Shown: positions 14,133-20,464 of the stretch, piece after piece
How positions within the stretch are numbered: the stretch's first letter is position 1
Layout of the letters: the number at the start of each line of letters is the position of its first letter
From: CAZHMB01 sp964533515
GTDB taxonomy: Archaea > Nanobdellota > Nanobdellia > Pacearchaeales > GW2011-AR1
NCBI GenBank assembly: GCA_964533515.1
Contig: CAZHMB010000013.1
Location: forward strand, 1 to 20,464
Reading direction: 5' to 3'
DNA length: 20,464 bases
The notes under the pieces: generated by a model
Databases searched by the model: none
The model's input: only the letters and a program-made list of their open reading frames with translations
Told to the model about the DNA's origin: nothing
Made by a program: the position numbers and the translations under genes

Positions 14133-14315
14133 ATGGTTGTCAAAGCAATAAAAGTTTATGAAGAGAATACGGAGATTTATGGGAGATTATTTAGTCTTGA
14201 AGGAAACTTTTCAGAAGGGGATATCTCTACTTTAAGAGAGGTTGCTATGCCAGTTAATTTCAGAGCACAAGGGGTGTATGCTAGAGAAAGATTGGGGGAA
14301 AGGTCTCGTTTATGA
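14133..14315 (+). CDS. Short hypothetical protein, probably the front part of a frameshifted gene
   Basis: 60 residues, start MVVKAIKVYEENTEIYGRLF. Well-placed TATA box. The last residues (after RERLG) change character, and adding one G to the run GGGGG at 14294-14298 would join this frame to the next ORF, giving about 95 residues reading ...YARERLGGKVSFMISDTD.... No family is recognised. The full-length joint form looks like one small domain. It lies between tatD and the truncated tRNA. Confidence 0.5.
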   Translation: MVVKAIKVYEENTEIYGRLFSLEGNFSEGDISTLREVAMPVNFRAQGVYARERLGERSRL

Positions 14316-14416
14316 TTTCGGATACTGATCCTGAATCTAATAAGGTGTTCTTAGCAAGCATTAATTCTCGGTTGGTTGATCTTGGTTGTGGATGTCTTTA
14401 TCCCCAGGCGGATTAA
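14312..14416 (+). CDS. Short hypothetical ORF, probably the rear part of a frameshifted gene
   Basis: 34 residues from an ATG overlapping the previous stop (ATGA), start MISDTDPESNKVFLASINSR. The frame is open upstream to 14285, beyond the run of five G, so a -1 shift in that run would fuse it to 14133-14315. As a separate overlapping gene it would be very small; I favour a single original gene. Confidence 0.4.
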   Translation: MISDTDPESNKVFLASINSRLVDLGCGCLYPQAD

Positions 14417-14419
14417 TAA

Positions 14420-14428
14420 TATTTAAAA
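14420..14428 (+). promoter_or_regulatory. TATA box of the truncated tRNA gene
   Basis: TATTTAAAA is centred 29 nt before the tRNA 5' end at 14453, the same distance as for the intact tRNA-Val, so the promoter of the interrupted tRNA is kept. Confidence 0.6.
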
Positions 14429-14452
14429 GGATTGAAGTTTTTATTTTTTTAA

Positions 14453-14483
14453 GCGTGGATAGTTTAGTGGCAGAATATTATAC
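14453..14483 (+). pseudogene. 5' half of a tRNA gene cut at the anticodon loop (tRNA-Gly-like)
   Basis: Acceptor 5' strand GCGTGGA, T8, A9, D-stem GTTT with GAAT, short D-loop AGTGGCA, A26, and the start of the anticodon arm (TTATA, C32). Position 33 is A, not the invariant T, and neither a matching anticodon stem, T-arm nor acceptor 3' strand TCCACGC follows. The small D-loop and GTTTAGTGG core resemble tRNA-Gly; identity is a guess because the anticodon is lost. An integrase gene begins 52 bp downstream, so this is most simply the chromosomal side of an attachment site. Confidence 0.7.
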
Positions 14484-14496
14484 AGTTGTATAATAT
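14475..14496. other. Putative integrase crossover site (attL core)
   Basis: Perfect 9-bp inverted arms ATATTATAC and GTATAATAT around AGTT. Tyrosine recombinases bind inverted arms flanking a 6-8 bp crossover; read as 7-bp arms with an 8-bp spacer this fits. The left arm is the tRNA anticodon stem. TATACAG also occurs twice (14479-14485 and 14494-14500). Confidence 0.5.
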
Positions 14497-14504
14497 ACAG
14501 AAAG

Positions 14505-14513
14505 ATTTAAAAA
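14505..14513 (+). promoter_or_regulatory. TATA box of the integrase gene
   Basis: ATTTAAAAA is centred 26 nt before the ATG at 14535 and lies 9 bp after the attachment palindrome, so integrase binding there could affect its own transcription. Confidence 0.6.
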
Positions 14514-14534
14514 CAGAACAATTTTAGATTATTT

Positions 14535-15821
14535 ATGAATAGCGACGATAAAGCAATAAAAATCAATACAGATATTGGGGGGATTATTAAAAAATCGTGC
14601 GAAAATTCTTTAGTTGTTATGTTAAAAACTAAAAAAGAAATTACAAAGGGGAAGAGGAAAAACCAATATTTCTTAAAAAATCCTTCACATAAAAAATTCT
14701 TAGAAGCGTATATTGAGGATAGAAGAAGTGATGGCGTTTCGTTAAAAACTTTAGTTACCCAAGCAAGAATTATAAAAAGATTCCTTTCGCAATTGAATAA
14801 ATCAAATCCTAAGCAAGCTACTAAAGAGGATGTTAAGAAATTTATCCTAAATCTTTCCAATACAGGGAAAAAACCAAGTTCAATAAATATGTATAAAATT
14901 GTATTGAAAGTATTTTACAAACATTTGTATGGCTTAAAAAAAGGACAGTATCCCAAACAAGTTGATTGGATTGAAAAGACTATAGAAAAGAAAGAGGAGA
15001 AAGAAATTTTAACTAGGGAGGAAATAAGAAAACTAACAAAATCCGTTCCCTTGTCAAGAGATCAATGTTTAATTGCTTTAAGTTATGATGGCGCTTTAAG
15101 GGTAGGCGAAACAACAGGAATCAGGATCAAGGATTTACTTTCAGATAATTATGGTTTTATTGTAAAGGTAAATGGAAAAACAGGTCCTAGAAGAATAAGG
15201 CTGGTTTATAGTGTCCCATTTATTAAAAAATGGTTGAATGATCATCCTGATAAAAATAATCTTGAAGCACCATTATTTGTTTGTTTAATGAGAATGTTAG
15301 GAGAACCTTTGATGCCCAGTGGAGCATATAAAATATTACAAAAAGCATCGAATAAGATACAAATAAATAAAAAAATACATCCCCATATTTTAAGACATTC
15401 TAAACTCACACATTTAGCAGACGAAGGTTTTAATGAAATGGAATTAAGAATTTTTGCCGGTTGGGAAAAAAATTCACAAATGCCTAGCGTTTATCTACAT
15501 CAAAACGAGGATGCGGTTGAAAGGAAAATTAGGGAAAAAAATGGGATGTTAAATAAAAGTGAAGAAAAAGAAAAAATTGAGAATAAGAGAGAAATTTTGA
15601 AACATAAAGTATGCCCTATGTGTGAGGAAAAAAATGAACCAGATAGTAAGTTTTGTTATAAGTGTGGTCAGATACTAGACATTAAAGCGATTAGAGAAAT
15701 TGAAAAATCAAAAGATGCAATGAGTTTTCTTATTCAAAAAAATCCACAATTTAAAATGCAATTTATGGAAGATATGAAAAAGAAGATTAAAGAAGATTTA
15801 TTGAAAGAATTAAAAAATTAA
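14535..15821 (+). CDS. Tyrosine recombinase (integrase) with C-terminal zinc ribbon
   Basis: 428 residues. A SAM-like core-binding domain (about 50-135: HKKFLEAYIEDRR, LKVFYKHLYG) is followed by the catalytic domain. Catalytic residues: R189 in GALRVGE, H284 and R287 in HPHILRH, W310 in AGW (Trp in place of the second His) and nucleophile Y320 in SVYLHQ. Residues 360-377 form a zinc ribbon, CPMC...CYKC, followed by a charged coiled tail. XerA/XerD-like archaeal integrases are about 280-300 residues; the extra N-terminal 45 residues, zinc ribbon and tail make this longer, like other archaeal mobile-element integrases. It lies next to the cut tRNA and is intact, unlike SSV-type integrases, which are split on integration. 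Leaderless promoter. Confidence 0.92.
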   Translation: MNSDDKAIKINTDIGGIIKKSCENSLVVMLKTKKEITKGKRKNQYFLKNPSHKKFLEAYIEDRRSDGVSLKTLVTQARIIKRFLSQLNKSNPKQATKEDVKKFILNLSNTGKKPSSINMYKIVLKVFYKHLYGLKKGQYPKQVDWIEKTIEKKEEKEILTREEIRKLTKSVPLSRDQCLIALSYDGALRVGETTGIRIKDLLSDNYGFIVKVNGKTGPRRIRLVYSVPFIKKWLNDHPDKNNLEAPLFVCLMRMLGEPLMPSGAYKILQKASNKIQINKKIHPHILRHSKLTHLADEGFNEMELRIFAGWEKNSQMPSVYLHQNEDAVERKIREKNGMLNKSEEKEKIENKREILKHKVCPMCEEKNEPDSKFCYKCGQILDIKAIREIEKSKDAMSFLIQKNPQFKMQFMEDMKKKIKEDLLKELKN

Positions 15822-15829
15822 GCGGGATA

Positions 15830-16483
15830 TTACCAAAAACAAGATTTTCCTTGTTTTATTTCTTTTATTAATCTATTTAAATAATGTAGACCTGAAAAAT
15901 GCTGTTTATGGTTTTGGGTAGCCTCAGCATAAGCTTTAACCAAATCTAAATCAAAATATCTTTTTAATAAATCCGGCCGACGTTTAAAATAATTTTTGAT
16001 AAATCTATTATCTCCAATATGATCATAAAGTTGATACATAAATTCTGCTATAGCCCCATAAAAATTAAATCTAAATTCCGTTGTTCCTTTCTCTTGTGAA
16101 AAGTAAAATAAAAAATTCCTAACATTTGGAGTATTAAAAAATAACCCTATTTCTTTTCTAAGACTATCTTGAAAATCTAACTTATAATTATTTTTTAAAT
16201 AATCGTAAAAGGGGTCGAGATTTAATCTATAGTGTATGTGTTTTGTTTTGTATTTTTCACCAGATTTGTTTTTATTTATTATCTTTATACCTGAAGATTT
16301 TTCCATATATTTTGCCTTTTTCCATGCATCTAATAATTTTCCAACATATTGTCCTTTATTTTTTCTTTGACGAGGATATATCTTCTTTCCAACTTCTTCA
16401 GGATAAGTATAATCCATAAAAAAGTACCAACCAATTTCTTTTCTTTTTTCGGTGTCAAAATAATGATTTTGTGTTTTTTGCAT
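15830..16483 (-). CDS. Hypothetical element protein, possible winged-helix
   Basis: 217 residues, not recognised. Residues 45-98 read like a winged helix-turn-helix: basic helix YVGKLLDAWKKAKYMEKSSG, then KYKTKHIHYRLNLDPFYDYL with a wing-to-helix pattern. The rest is aromatic-rich and helical (FRFNFYGAIAEFMYQLYDHI). It is convergent with the integrase (8-bp gap) and divergent from the mini-gene pair at 16556, so it sits where a regulator of the early element genes is often found. DNA binding is inference. TATA-like AATATTAT on the minus strand near 16506-16513 fits a leaderless start at 16483. Confidence 0.6.
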   Translation of the reverse strand: MQKTQNHYFDTEKRKEIGWYFFMDYTYPEEVGKKIYPRQRKNKGQYVGKLLDAWKKAKYMEKSSGIKIINKNKSGEKYKTKHIHYRLNLDPFYDYLKNNYKLDFQDSLRKEIGLFFNTPNVRNFLFYFSQEKGTTEFRFNFYGAIAEFMYQLYDHIGDNRFIKNYFKRRPDLLKRYFDLDLVKAYAEATQNHKQHFSGLHYLNRLIKEIKQGKSCFW

Positions 16484-16555
16484 TCTTTAATACCTATTTA
16501 ATACTATAATATTAAAAGGTTTATATATTTTACTATTTTTGTAATCTAAAGAAAA

Positions 16556-16681
16556 ATGGTTCAACCAAAAAGATATAGGTGCAAAAAATGTCGCCATATT
16601 TGGTGGGCTAGAGTAAAAGAGCCCATTCAATGTCCCGTGTGCAAGAGAACTGATTGGAACAAAGAAAGGACTAAAAAATGA
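16556..16681 (+). CDS. 41-residue zinc-ribbon mini-protein
   Basis: Start MVQPKRYRCKKCRHIWWARV. Four Cys in two knuckles, C9-x2-C12 and C26-x2-C29 (CKKC, CPVC), with Trp-Trp between them: a rubredoxin-like or ribbon-type zinc finger that probably binds nucleic acid or protein. A TATA-like TTTATATATTT (16520-16530) lies about 31 nt upstream. The stop overlaps the next ATG by four bases. Such mini zinc ribbons are common on archaeal plasmids and viruses; the exact role is unknown. Confidence 0.7.
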   Translation: MVQPKRYRCKKCRHIWWARVKEPIQCPVCKRTDWNKERTKK

Positions 16682-16830
16682 CTGCAGAAACCAACCAATT
16701 TCTTTTGAACATACAAGAAGAAGCAAGAAAACAAGCAATTGAAGAATTAAAACAGGAGTTATTTTCAAAACAAGATTTTGACAGTTTACAAAAATTAAAT
16801 CAAATGATTAAGGAGGATTTTCAAGAATAG
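16678..16830 (+). CDS. 50-residue helical mini-protein
   Basis: Start MTAETNQFLLNIQEEARKQA; almost entirely one amphipathic helix rich in Gln, Glu and Lys. Its ATG overlaps the zinc-ribbon stop (ATGA), so both are translated together and the two products may act together. No family is recognised. Confidence 0.6.
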   Translation: MTAETNQFLLNIQEEARKQAIEELKQELFSKQDFDSLQKLNQMIKEDFQE

Positions 16831-16861
16831 CCGCTGTTTGTTTGTTTAATTAAAAATTAAA

Positions 16862-17119
16862 ATGAAAAATAAATTAAAAATTCTAAAGGAAAAGTTAAAT
16901 TTCTATAAAGAAACTAACGTAAAGATTCATGTTAATATTGAGGGTACAAAAAGATTTTATAATGGTTCAGTTTTAGAGATACGTGAAGATTGCTTTGTTC
17001 TAGAAGATACGTATAAAAAAATAATATTAATATTTTTTGATGAAGTTTATCAGCTTGACCAATTTCAAGATGTTTCTATCAAGGGGGTGAAAGATGACGA
17101 TCAAAATTCAAAAAAATAA
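16862..17119 (+). CDS. Small Sm/LSm-like protein
   Basis: 85 residues. After a helical N-terminus (KNKLKILKEKLNFYKE) comes a run of five predicted strands: VKIHVNIEGTKRFYNGSVLEI, with the FYNG turn typical of Sm1, then CFVLED, KKIILIFFDEVYQL and a polar tail. This order (helix, strands with xG turn, then I-x-F-x-E-V strand) fits the Sm/Hfq-like barrel that forms rings binding RNA. The call is by pattern only. The last 26 bases overlap the primase gene, whose ribosome site lies inside this gene, so the two are translationally coupled. No own TATA box is seen at the right distance, so it probably shares the 16556 transcript. Confidence 0.5.
   Translation: MKNKLKILKEKLNFYKETNVKIHVNIEGTKRFYNGSVLEIREDCFVLEDTYKKIILIFFDEVYQLDQFQDVSIKGVKDDDQNSKK
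17083..17090 (+). promoter_or_regulatory. Ribosome-binding site for the primase-helicase gene
   Basis: GGGGGTGA inside the Sm-like gene ends 3 nt before the ATG at 17094 and matches the archaeal anti-Shine-Dalgarno UCACCUCC. It fixes the start and shows that internal genes of the element use ribosome sites while first genes are leaderless. Confidence 0.7.
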
Positions 17120-19262
17120 TAGGGTCACTTTTATTAATAACAAAAATCCCTCTGAAAATTGGAAATCTTGGAAGAAGTATAGACATTGTAACCAATCAGA
17201 AAAAACAAGAATTAACTTAAGGGAAATAAGATCAGATGAAATTGTTTTAGATTATGAAGATGGATTGACTTTCAAAAACGGTAGCAAAGGGCTTGGAAAA
17301 GAAGGATTAATTGCACATCTTATATATAAAACTGGGTCAAGAGGAGTTCACGTGCACTTATTTTTTAATAATTTATCGCAATTACCATTTGAATTAAGAA
17401 ATAAAATTAGAAGGTTATTTATCGAAAAATTTAATGCCGACATAACAAAGGCTAGCGAAAAAACTTTAATTTCTATTGAAGGCAGGCCACATTTTAAAAC
17501 AGGAGAAAATGGACAGATTGTAGACGATAAATTAAAAATAAGAAAAAATACTCTTTCAGAAGAATTAATAACCACCGCAAAAAATGAATTAAAAATTATA
17601 TTTGATAACGCCAGCACAATTCAGGTAGATAATGATTTTACTACATATCCCACTAGTGATCCGCTTTTTAACTTCTTTAAAGAAGGAAAGATTCCAAAAA
17701 ATTGCGAAAAGAATAATGTTATATTTAAAAATATTGCAGTAGCTTTGGTAAAAGGGGGATTTGCCGATCAACAAATCAAGAGTTTAATTTCTCCAGTAAT
17801 TTCAAAATATTATAATGACAAAAATTACCTAGAATTTTCAGGTTGGGTTAAAAAGGCAAGATCCGGAGAAATAACGGAGTATAATTATAACGAAATAACC
17901 AACTGGTGTAAAAGACATGAATTTGAAGATTTGTATAAAAAAGAATGTTTGGCCGATGTTGGATTAGAAAGAAAGTTTAACTTTTTCATGAACGACAAAC
18001 TCAGGGTTGCTGAAGATTTTATAAAAGAATATCCGATTTATTACGATAAAAGTAGAATTTGGTGGATTTGGAATAGTGCTAAGTCCAAATGGGAAAAATC
18101 TGAAGAAACTGATATTCTAAATGCTATTAATTCGGCAGCATTTGCAAATACAATACGTACCAGAGAAAAATATGAAATTCTAGAATCCCTTAAACAGGTA
18201 GGAAGAAAAAATAAACCGAAAGATCCTAATTCTTTTTGGGTCCAGTTTGGAAATGTAGTAGTGGACATAAAAACCGGAGAAAAATTCCCTGCATCTCCAA
18301 GATATTTTATGACCAATGTTGTCCCGTGGGAAATAGGTGAAAGTGAGGACACTCCAGTCATTGATAAATTGCTGGAAGAATGGGTATCAAGTAGAGAACA
18401 AAACATTAGTTACAAAGACACACTATATGAAATACTCTCTTACTTTCCCTTAAGTTCGTATCCCCTCCATAGGGTATTTTGTCTTATTGGTTCTGGATTA
18501 AATGGAAAATCCTGTTTTGAAAAACTTGTAGATACATTTGTAGGAGAAGAAAATACCACTAGTGCGGACTTGACGCTTTTAAAATCAAGCAGGTTTGAAT
18601 CAAGTAAATTATTCAAAAAAAATGTTTGTTATATAAATGAAATTGATGTGGGATATTTTAAATCTACTTCTAATTTTAAGGCCGCAACCGGAGGAGACAA
18701 ATTAAGAGGAGAATTCAAGGGGAAGGATGGTTTTGAGTTTTATAATTATGCTAAGATTTTAATTTCAACAAATGCATTACCTGAATCAGGAGACAATACA
18801 CCTGGATTCTATAGAAGATGGTTGATAATAGACTTTCCAAATACTTTTAGCGAAAAAGAAGATGTTTTAAGCAAAATACCTGAATATGAATATAAAAATC
18901 TTGCAAGAAAATCTATTAGAATATTAAAGAAAGTTTTATTACAAGGTGGTTTTACCAACGAAGGGACAATAGAGCAAAGAAAACAAAGATATGAAAAACA
19001 TTCTAATCCTCTTGGAAAATTTATAGAGGAGTATTATGAAAGGGATTTAAACGCATTTATAAAAAATGGAGAGTTCTGTGAAAAGTTTAAAGAATTTTTA
19101 AAATCCAGGAAGTTGAGAGTTCAATCAACTATTGAAATTGGGAAGACCCTGGAAAAAATAGGCTTTACTAGAAAGAATAAACATGTCACAAATGGCTATG
19201 GGGGAAATGACACCTGTTATATAATCGAAGGATTAAAAATTAAAAAGGGAGAAAATTCATAA
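17094..19262 (+). CDS. Primase-helicase replication protein (AEP-like primase + SF3 helicase)
   Basis: 722 residues. Residues about 20-160 match the archaeo-eukaryotic primase fold: D53 and E55 in VLDYEDG (metal ligands), TGSRGVHVHLFF with H86/H88, and SIEGRPHFKTG with H133, the same block order as in LigD-type polymerases and plasmid primases. The linker (about 170-300) is helical. A superfamily 3 AAA+ helicase follows: Walker A GSGLNGKS (466-473), Walker B VCYINEID (511-518) and motif C KILISTN with N560 (554-560), then an arginine-rich FYRRWLIIDFP. The C-terminus may be a winged helix. This protein would start and drive replication of the excised element. It is coupled to the Sm-like gene by overlap and an internal ribosome site. 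Confidence 0.88.
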   Translation: MTIKIQKNNRVTFINNKNPSENWKSWKKYRHCNQSEKTRINLREIRSDEIVLDYEDGLTFKNGSKGLGKEGLIAHLIYKTGSRGVHVHLFFNNLSQLPFELRNKIRRLFIEKFNADITKASEKTLISIEGRPHFKTGENGQIVDDKLKIRKNTLSEELITTAKNELKIIFDNASTIQVDNDFTTYPTSDPLFNFFKEGKIPKNCEKNNVIFKNIAVALVKGGFADQQIKSLISPVISKYYNDKNYLEFSGWVKKARSGEITEYNYNEITNWCKRHEFEDLYKKECLADVGLERKFNFFMNDKLRVAEDFIKEYPIYYDKSRIWWIWNSAKSKWEKSEETDILNAINSAAFANTIRTREKYEILESLKQVGRKNKPKDPNSFWVQFGNVVVDIKTGEKFPASPRYFMTNVVPWEIGESEDTPVIDKLLEEWVSSREQNISYKDTLYEILSYFPLSSYPLHRVFCLIGSGLNGKSCFEKLVDTFVGEENTTSADLTLLKSSRFESSKLFKKNVCYINEIDVGYFKSTSNFKAATGGDKLRGEFKGKDGFEFYNYAKILISTNALPESGDNTPGFYRRWLIIDFPNTFSEKEDVLSKIPEYEYKNLARKSIRILKKVLLQGGFTNEGTIEQRKQRYEKHSNPLGKFIEEYYERDLNAFIKNGEFCEKFKEFLKSRKLRVQSTIEIGKTLEKIGFTRKNKHVTNGYGGNDTCYIIEGLKIKKGENS

Positions 19263-19311
19263 AATTAAGAGAATTAATAAGATTCTAATTAGTTCCTATA
19301 TTTAAAACTTA

Positions 19312-19346
19312 ATTAATATTTTATTAATTTTATGAATAATATTAAT
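19312..19346. repeat. AT-rich inverted repeat before the serine recombinase
   Basis: ATTAATATT (19312-19320) and AATATTAAT (19338-19346), 17-nt spacer, directly before the ATG at 19351. A TATA box TATTTAAAAC ends near 19308, so the repeat overlaps the transcription start. It may be where the recombinase or a repressor binds; the low complexity of the sequence limits confidence. Confidence 0.35.
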
Positions 19347-19350
19347 AAAA

Positions 19351-19875
19351 ATGAAAGTAGCACTTTATCTCAGAGTTTCCACATCTGAACAAACCACATT
19401 AAATCAAGAATTAGAATTAAAGAGATATTGTGAAAATAATAATTTAGAAATCTATAAGATATACAATGATGAAGGAGTGAGTGGCTCTAAAACTTCTAGA
19501 CCACAATTAGACCAAATGTTAAAAGATATGAGAAATAAAGAGTTTGGTATAATAATTGTCTATAAATTTGACAGATTGGGAAGATCAACATCCCATTTAT
19601 TACAAGTCTTAGAAGAATTAAAAAATAAAAATGTAAGATTAATTGCGACCTCGCAAAACATAGACACCTCAACCGCTATGGGAAAGTTCTTTTTCACAAT
19701 ATTATCCGGATTTGCAGAGATGGAGAGAGAAATGATTAGGGAGAGAATTAAATTAGGCTTGGAGAGAAGAAAAAAACAGGGAAAGGTTATGGGAAGACCT
19801 ACTGGTTCGAAGGACAAGAAAAAAAGAAGAAAATCAGGGTATTATTTGAGGTATCAAAATAAATTAAATCTTTAA
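19351..19875 (+). CDS. Serine recombinase (resolvase/invertase family)
   Basis: 174 residues. The catalytic domain fills residues 1-140: nucleophile S10 in LYLRVSTSEQ with R8, EGVSGSKTSRP, then YKFDRLGRS with the conserved Arg pair, and the long E-helix region FAEMEREMIRERIKLGL. The C-terminal part, GRPTGSKDKKKRRKSGYYLRY, is basic and shorter than a full HTH, so DNA binding may rely on this tail. Serine resolvases cut at a res site to resolve dimers or invert DNA; no res site is proven here. A TATA box sits about 47 nt upstream, so this gene has a short leader, with a micro-ORF (19332-19388) out of frame. Its last 12 bp overlap the convergent HsdM gene. Confidence 0.88.
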   Translation: MKVALYLRVSTSEQTTLNQELELKRYCENNNLEIYKIYNDEGVSGSKTSRPQLDQMLKDMRNKEFGIIIVYKFDRLGRSTSHLLQVLEELKNKNVRLIATSQNIDTSTAMGKFFFTILSGFAEMEREMIRERIKLGLERRKKQGKVMGRPTGSKDKKKRRKSGYYLRYQNKLNL

Positions 19876-20464
19876 ATCCTTTAAACCGTTAAGAATATCT
19901 TCCTCTAATTGTATAATCTTTTTCTTTATTACATTGGGTTTTTCATATTTAATCTCTTCATACTCAATTTCTCTATATTTTGAAATACTTAAATCCCAAT
20001 CTTTCTCTTTGATCTCTTTGATAGGAACAATAAAATATTTTTTCTTTCTATCAGTTGGATTTTCTTTCTCTCTATTATTAAAATGCTCTAGTATGTCTGG
20101 AATGTCGCCCTTACCATCGATAAAAGTTCTCTTGTCATCTAAACTAAAGCCGTCAGCTTCCATTTTATAAAACCAAACATTTTGAGTGGGTTCCCCTTTT
20201 GTAAAAAATAAAACAGCAGTAGAAACTCCTGCATATGGTTTAAACACTCCAGAAGGCATAGAAATAACTGCATCTAATCTACATTCAGTTAATAATATCT
20301 CTCTAACTCTTTTGTGTGCTTTTGAGTTTCCAAACAAAACTCCTTCCGGGACTATTACCGAACACCTTCCTGATGGTGCTAATGTTAAATACATTAATTC
20401 TAAAAATAGAAGTTCTGTTTTTTTAGTTTTAATTCTAAACCTTTCACTTATATCTGCTTCATTC
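19864..20464 (-). CDS. hsdM: Type I restriction-modification methyltransferase subunit HsdM, C-terminal part (5' end beyond window)
   Basis: The frame is open to the right edge, so the N-terminal half with the NPPF and SAM motifs is outside. The visible 199 codons start ...RFRIKTKKTELLFLELMYLTL, then GRCSVIVPEGVLFGNSKAHKRVRE, the typical core after the catalytic motif of N6-adenine type I methylases, and SMPSGVFKPYAGVSTAVLFF, WFYKMEADGFSLDDKR and a C-terminal coiled region near SKYREIEYEE that contacts HsdS. HsdM methylates the DNA target together with HsdS; HsdR and HsdS would be further left in gene order on the minus strand or beyond the window, and none is seen. The stop is convergent with the recombinase. 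Confidence 0.88.
   Translation of the reverse strand, partial: NEADISERFRIKTKKTELLFLELMYLTLAPSGRCSVIVPEGVLFGNSKAHKRVREILLTECRLDAVISMPSGVFKPYAGVSTAVLFFTKGEPTQNVWFYKMEADGFSLDDKRTFIDGKGDIPDILEHFNNREKENPTDRKKKYFIVPIKEIKEKDWDLSISKYREIEYEEIKYEKPNVIKKKIIQLEEDILNGLKDLKI

Larger units (their letters stand above)
14484..20464. mobile_element. Integrated plasmid/virus-like element (right end beyond window)
   Basis: Begins inside a tRNA anticodon arm and carries a tyrosine integrase, a primase-helicase replication protein, an Sm-like protein, mini-genes, a serine recombinase and type I restriction-modification. No capsid, packaging or conjugation gene is visible in this part. Only the left boundary is seen. 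Confidence 0.75.

Noticed and set aside
14453..14500. Functional complete tRNA at this position
   Set aside because: No T-arm or acceptor 3' strand; base 33 is A; the arm after C32 is a simple palindrome.
17348..18406. Minus-strand ORFs at 17348-17617, 17589-17774 and 18041-18406
   Set aside because: They are antisense to the primase-helicase, whose conserved motifs span the region.
19263..19350. Replication origin in the AT-rich gap
   Set aside because: Only one inverted repeat and no iterons are visible; it is better explained as a promoter region.
1..20464. CRISPR array or insertion-sequence ends
   Set aside because: No regularly spaced repeats, Cas genes or transposase were found; the repeats seen are the two cassettes, the 31-bp pair and an intragenic repeat.

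Overview
The window looks like a piece of the chromosome of a small-genome, AT-rich DPANN archaeon (Woesearchaeota/Pacearchaeota type; this placement is inference from gene content, not a phylogeny). The archaeal assignment rests on three things. The chromosomal genes include archaeal ScpA, Dph6 and Elp3. Most genes have a TATA box of the type TTTTTAAA or ATTTAAAA centred about 26 nt before the start codon, so the mRNAs are leaderless. The tRNA promoters sit 29 nt before the tRNA 5' end. No gap longer than about 300 bases lacks a gene.

Layout. 1-2054 (-) is the N-terminal 684 codons of a large secreted, cysteine-rich surface protein that runs off the left edge. 2138-8186 is mostly plus-strand: kleisin ScpA, a small secreted protein, a convergent Pro/Cys-rich membrane protein (3654-4103, -), then a tight run of five genes with overlapping or nearly overlapping ends: Dph6 (diphthamide synthesis), a class I glutamine amidotransferase, a sulfotransferase-like protein, an unknown protein and Elp3 (tRNA wobble uridine modification). 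The last two genes begin with the same nine codons. 8253-10575 (-) holds a small unknown gene and a 610-residue nucleotidyltransferase-fold protein. tRNA-Val(UAC) is at 10674-10745.

10851-12851 is a small island of four unrecognised genes. Two of them sit behind near-identical 100-bp cassettes, each holding a promoter, a 12-codon leaderless micro-ORF and the remaining leader. After it come housekeeping genes dut and tatD (12932-14101) and a short gene pair that looks like one reading frame split by a -1 shift in a run of five G (14133-14416).

From about 14484 to the right edge the sequence is an integrated plasmid- or virus-like element. It begins inside the anticodon arm of a tRNA gene whose promoter and 5' half remain (14453-14483) and whose 3' half is absent from the window. 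The junction is a 22-bp interrupted palindrome. The element carries a tyrosine integrase with a C-terminal zinc ribbon, a divergent possible wHTH protein, two coupled mini-genes (one a zinc ribbon), an Sm-like small protein overlapping an archaeo-eukaryotic primase/SF3 helicase, a serine recombinase, and the C-terminal part of a type I restriction-modification methyltransferase (HsdM) running off the right edge. The integrase would insert the element, the primase-helicase would replicate it, and the restriction-modification genes are cargo or defence.

Most notable: the split tRNA junction, the duplicated leader cassettes, the Dph6/glutaminase coupling, and the nine-codon duplication in front of elp3.
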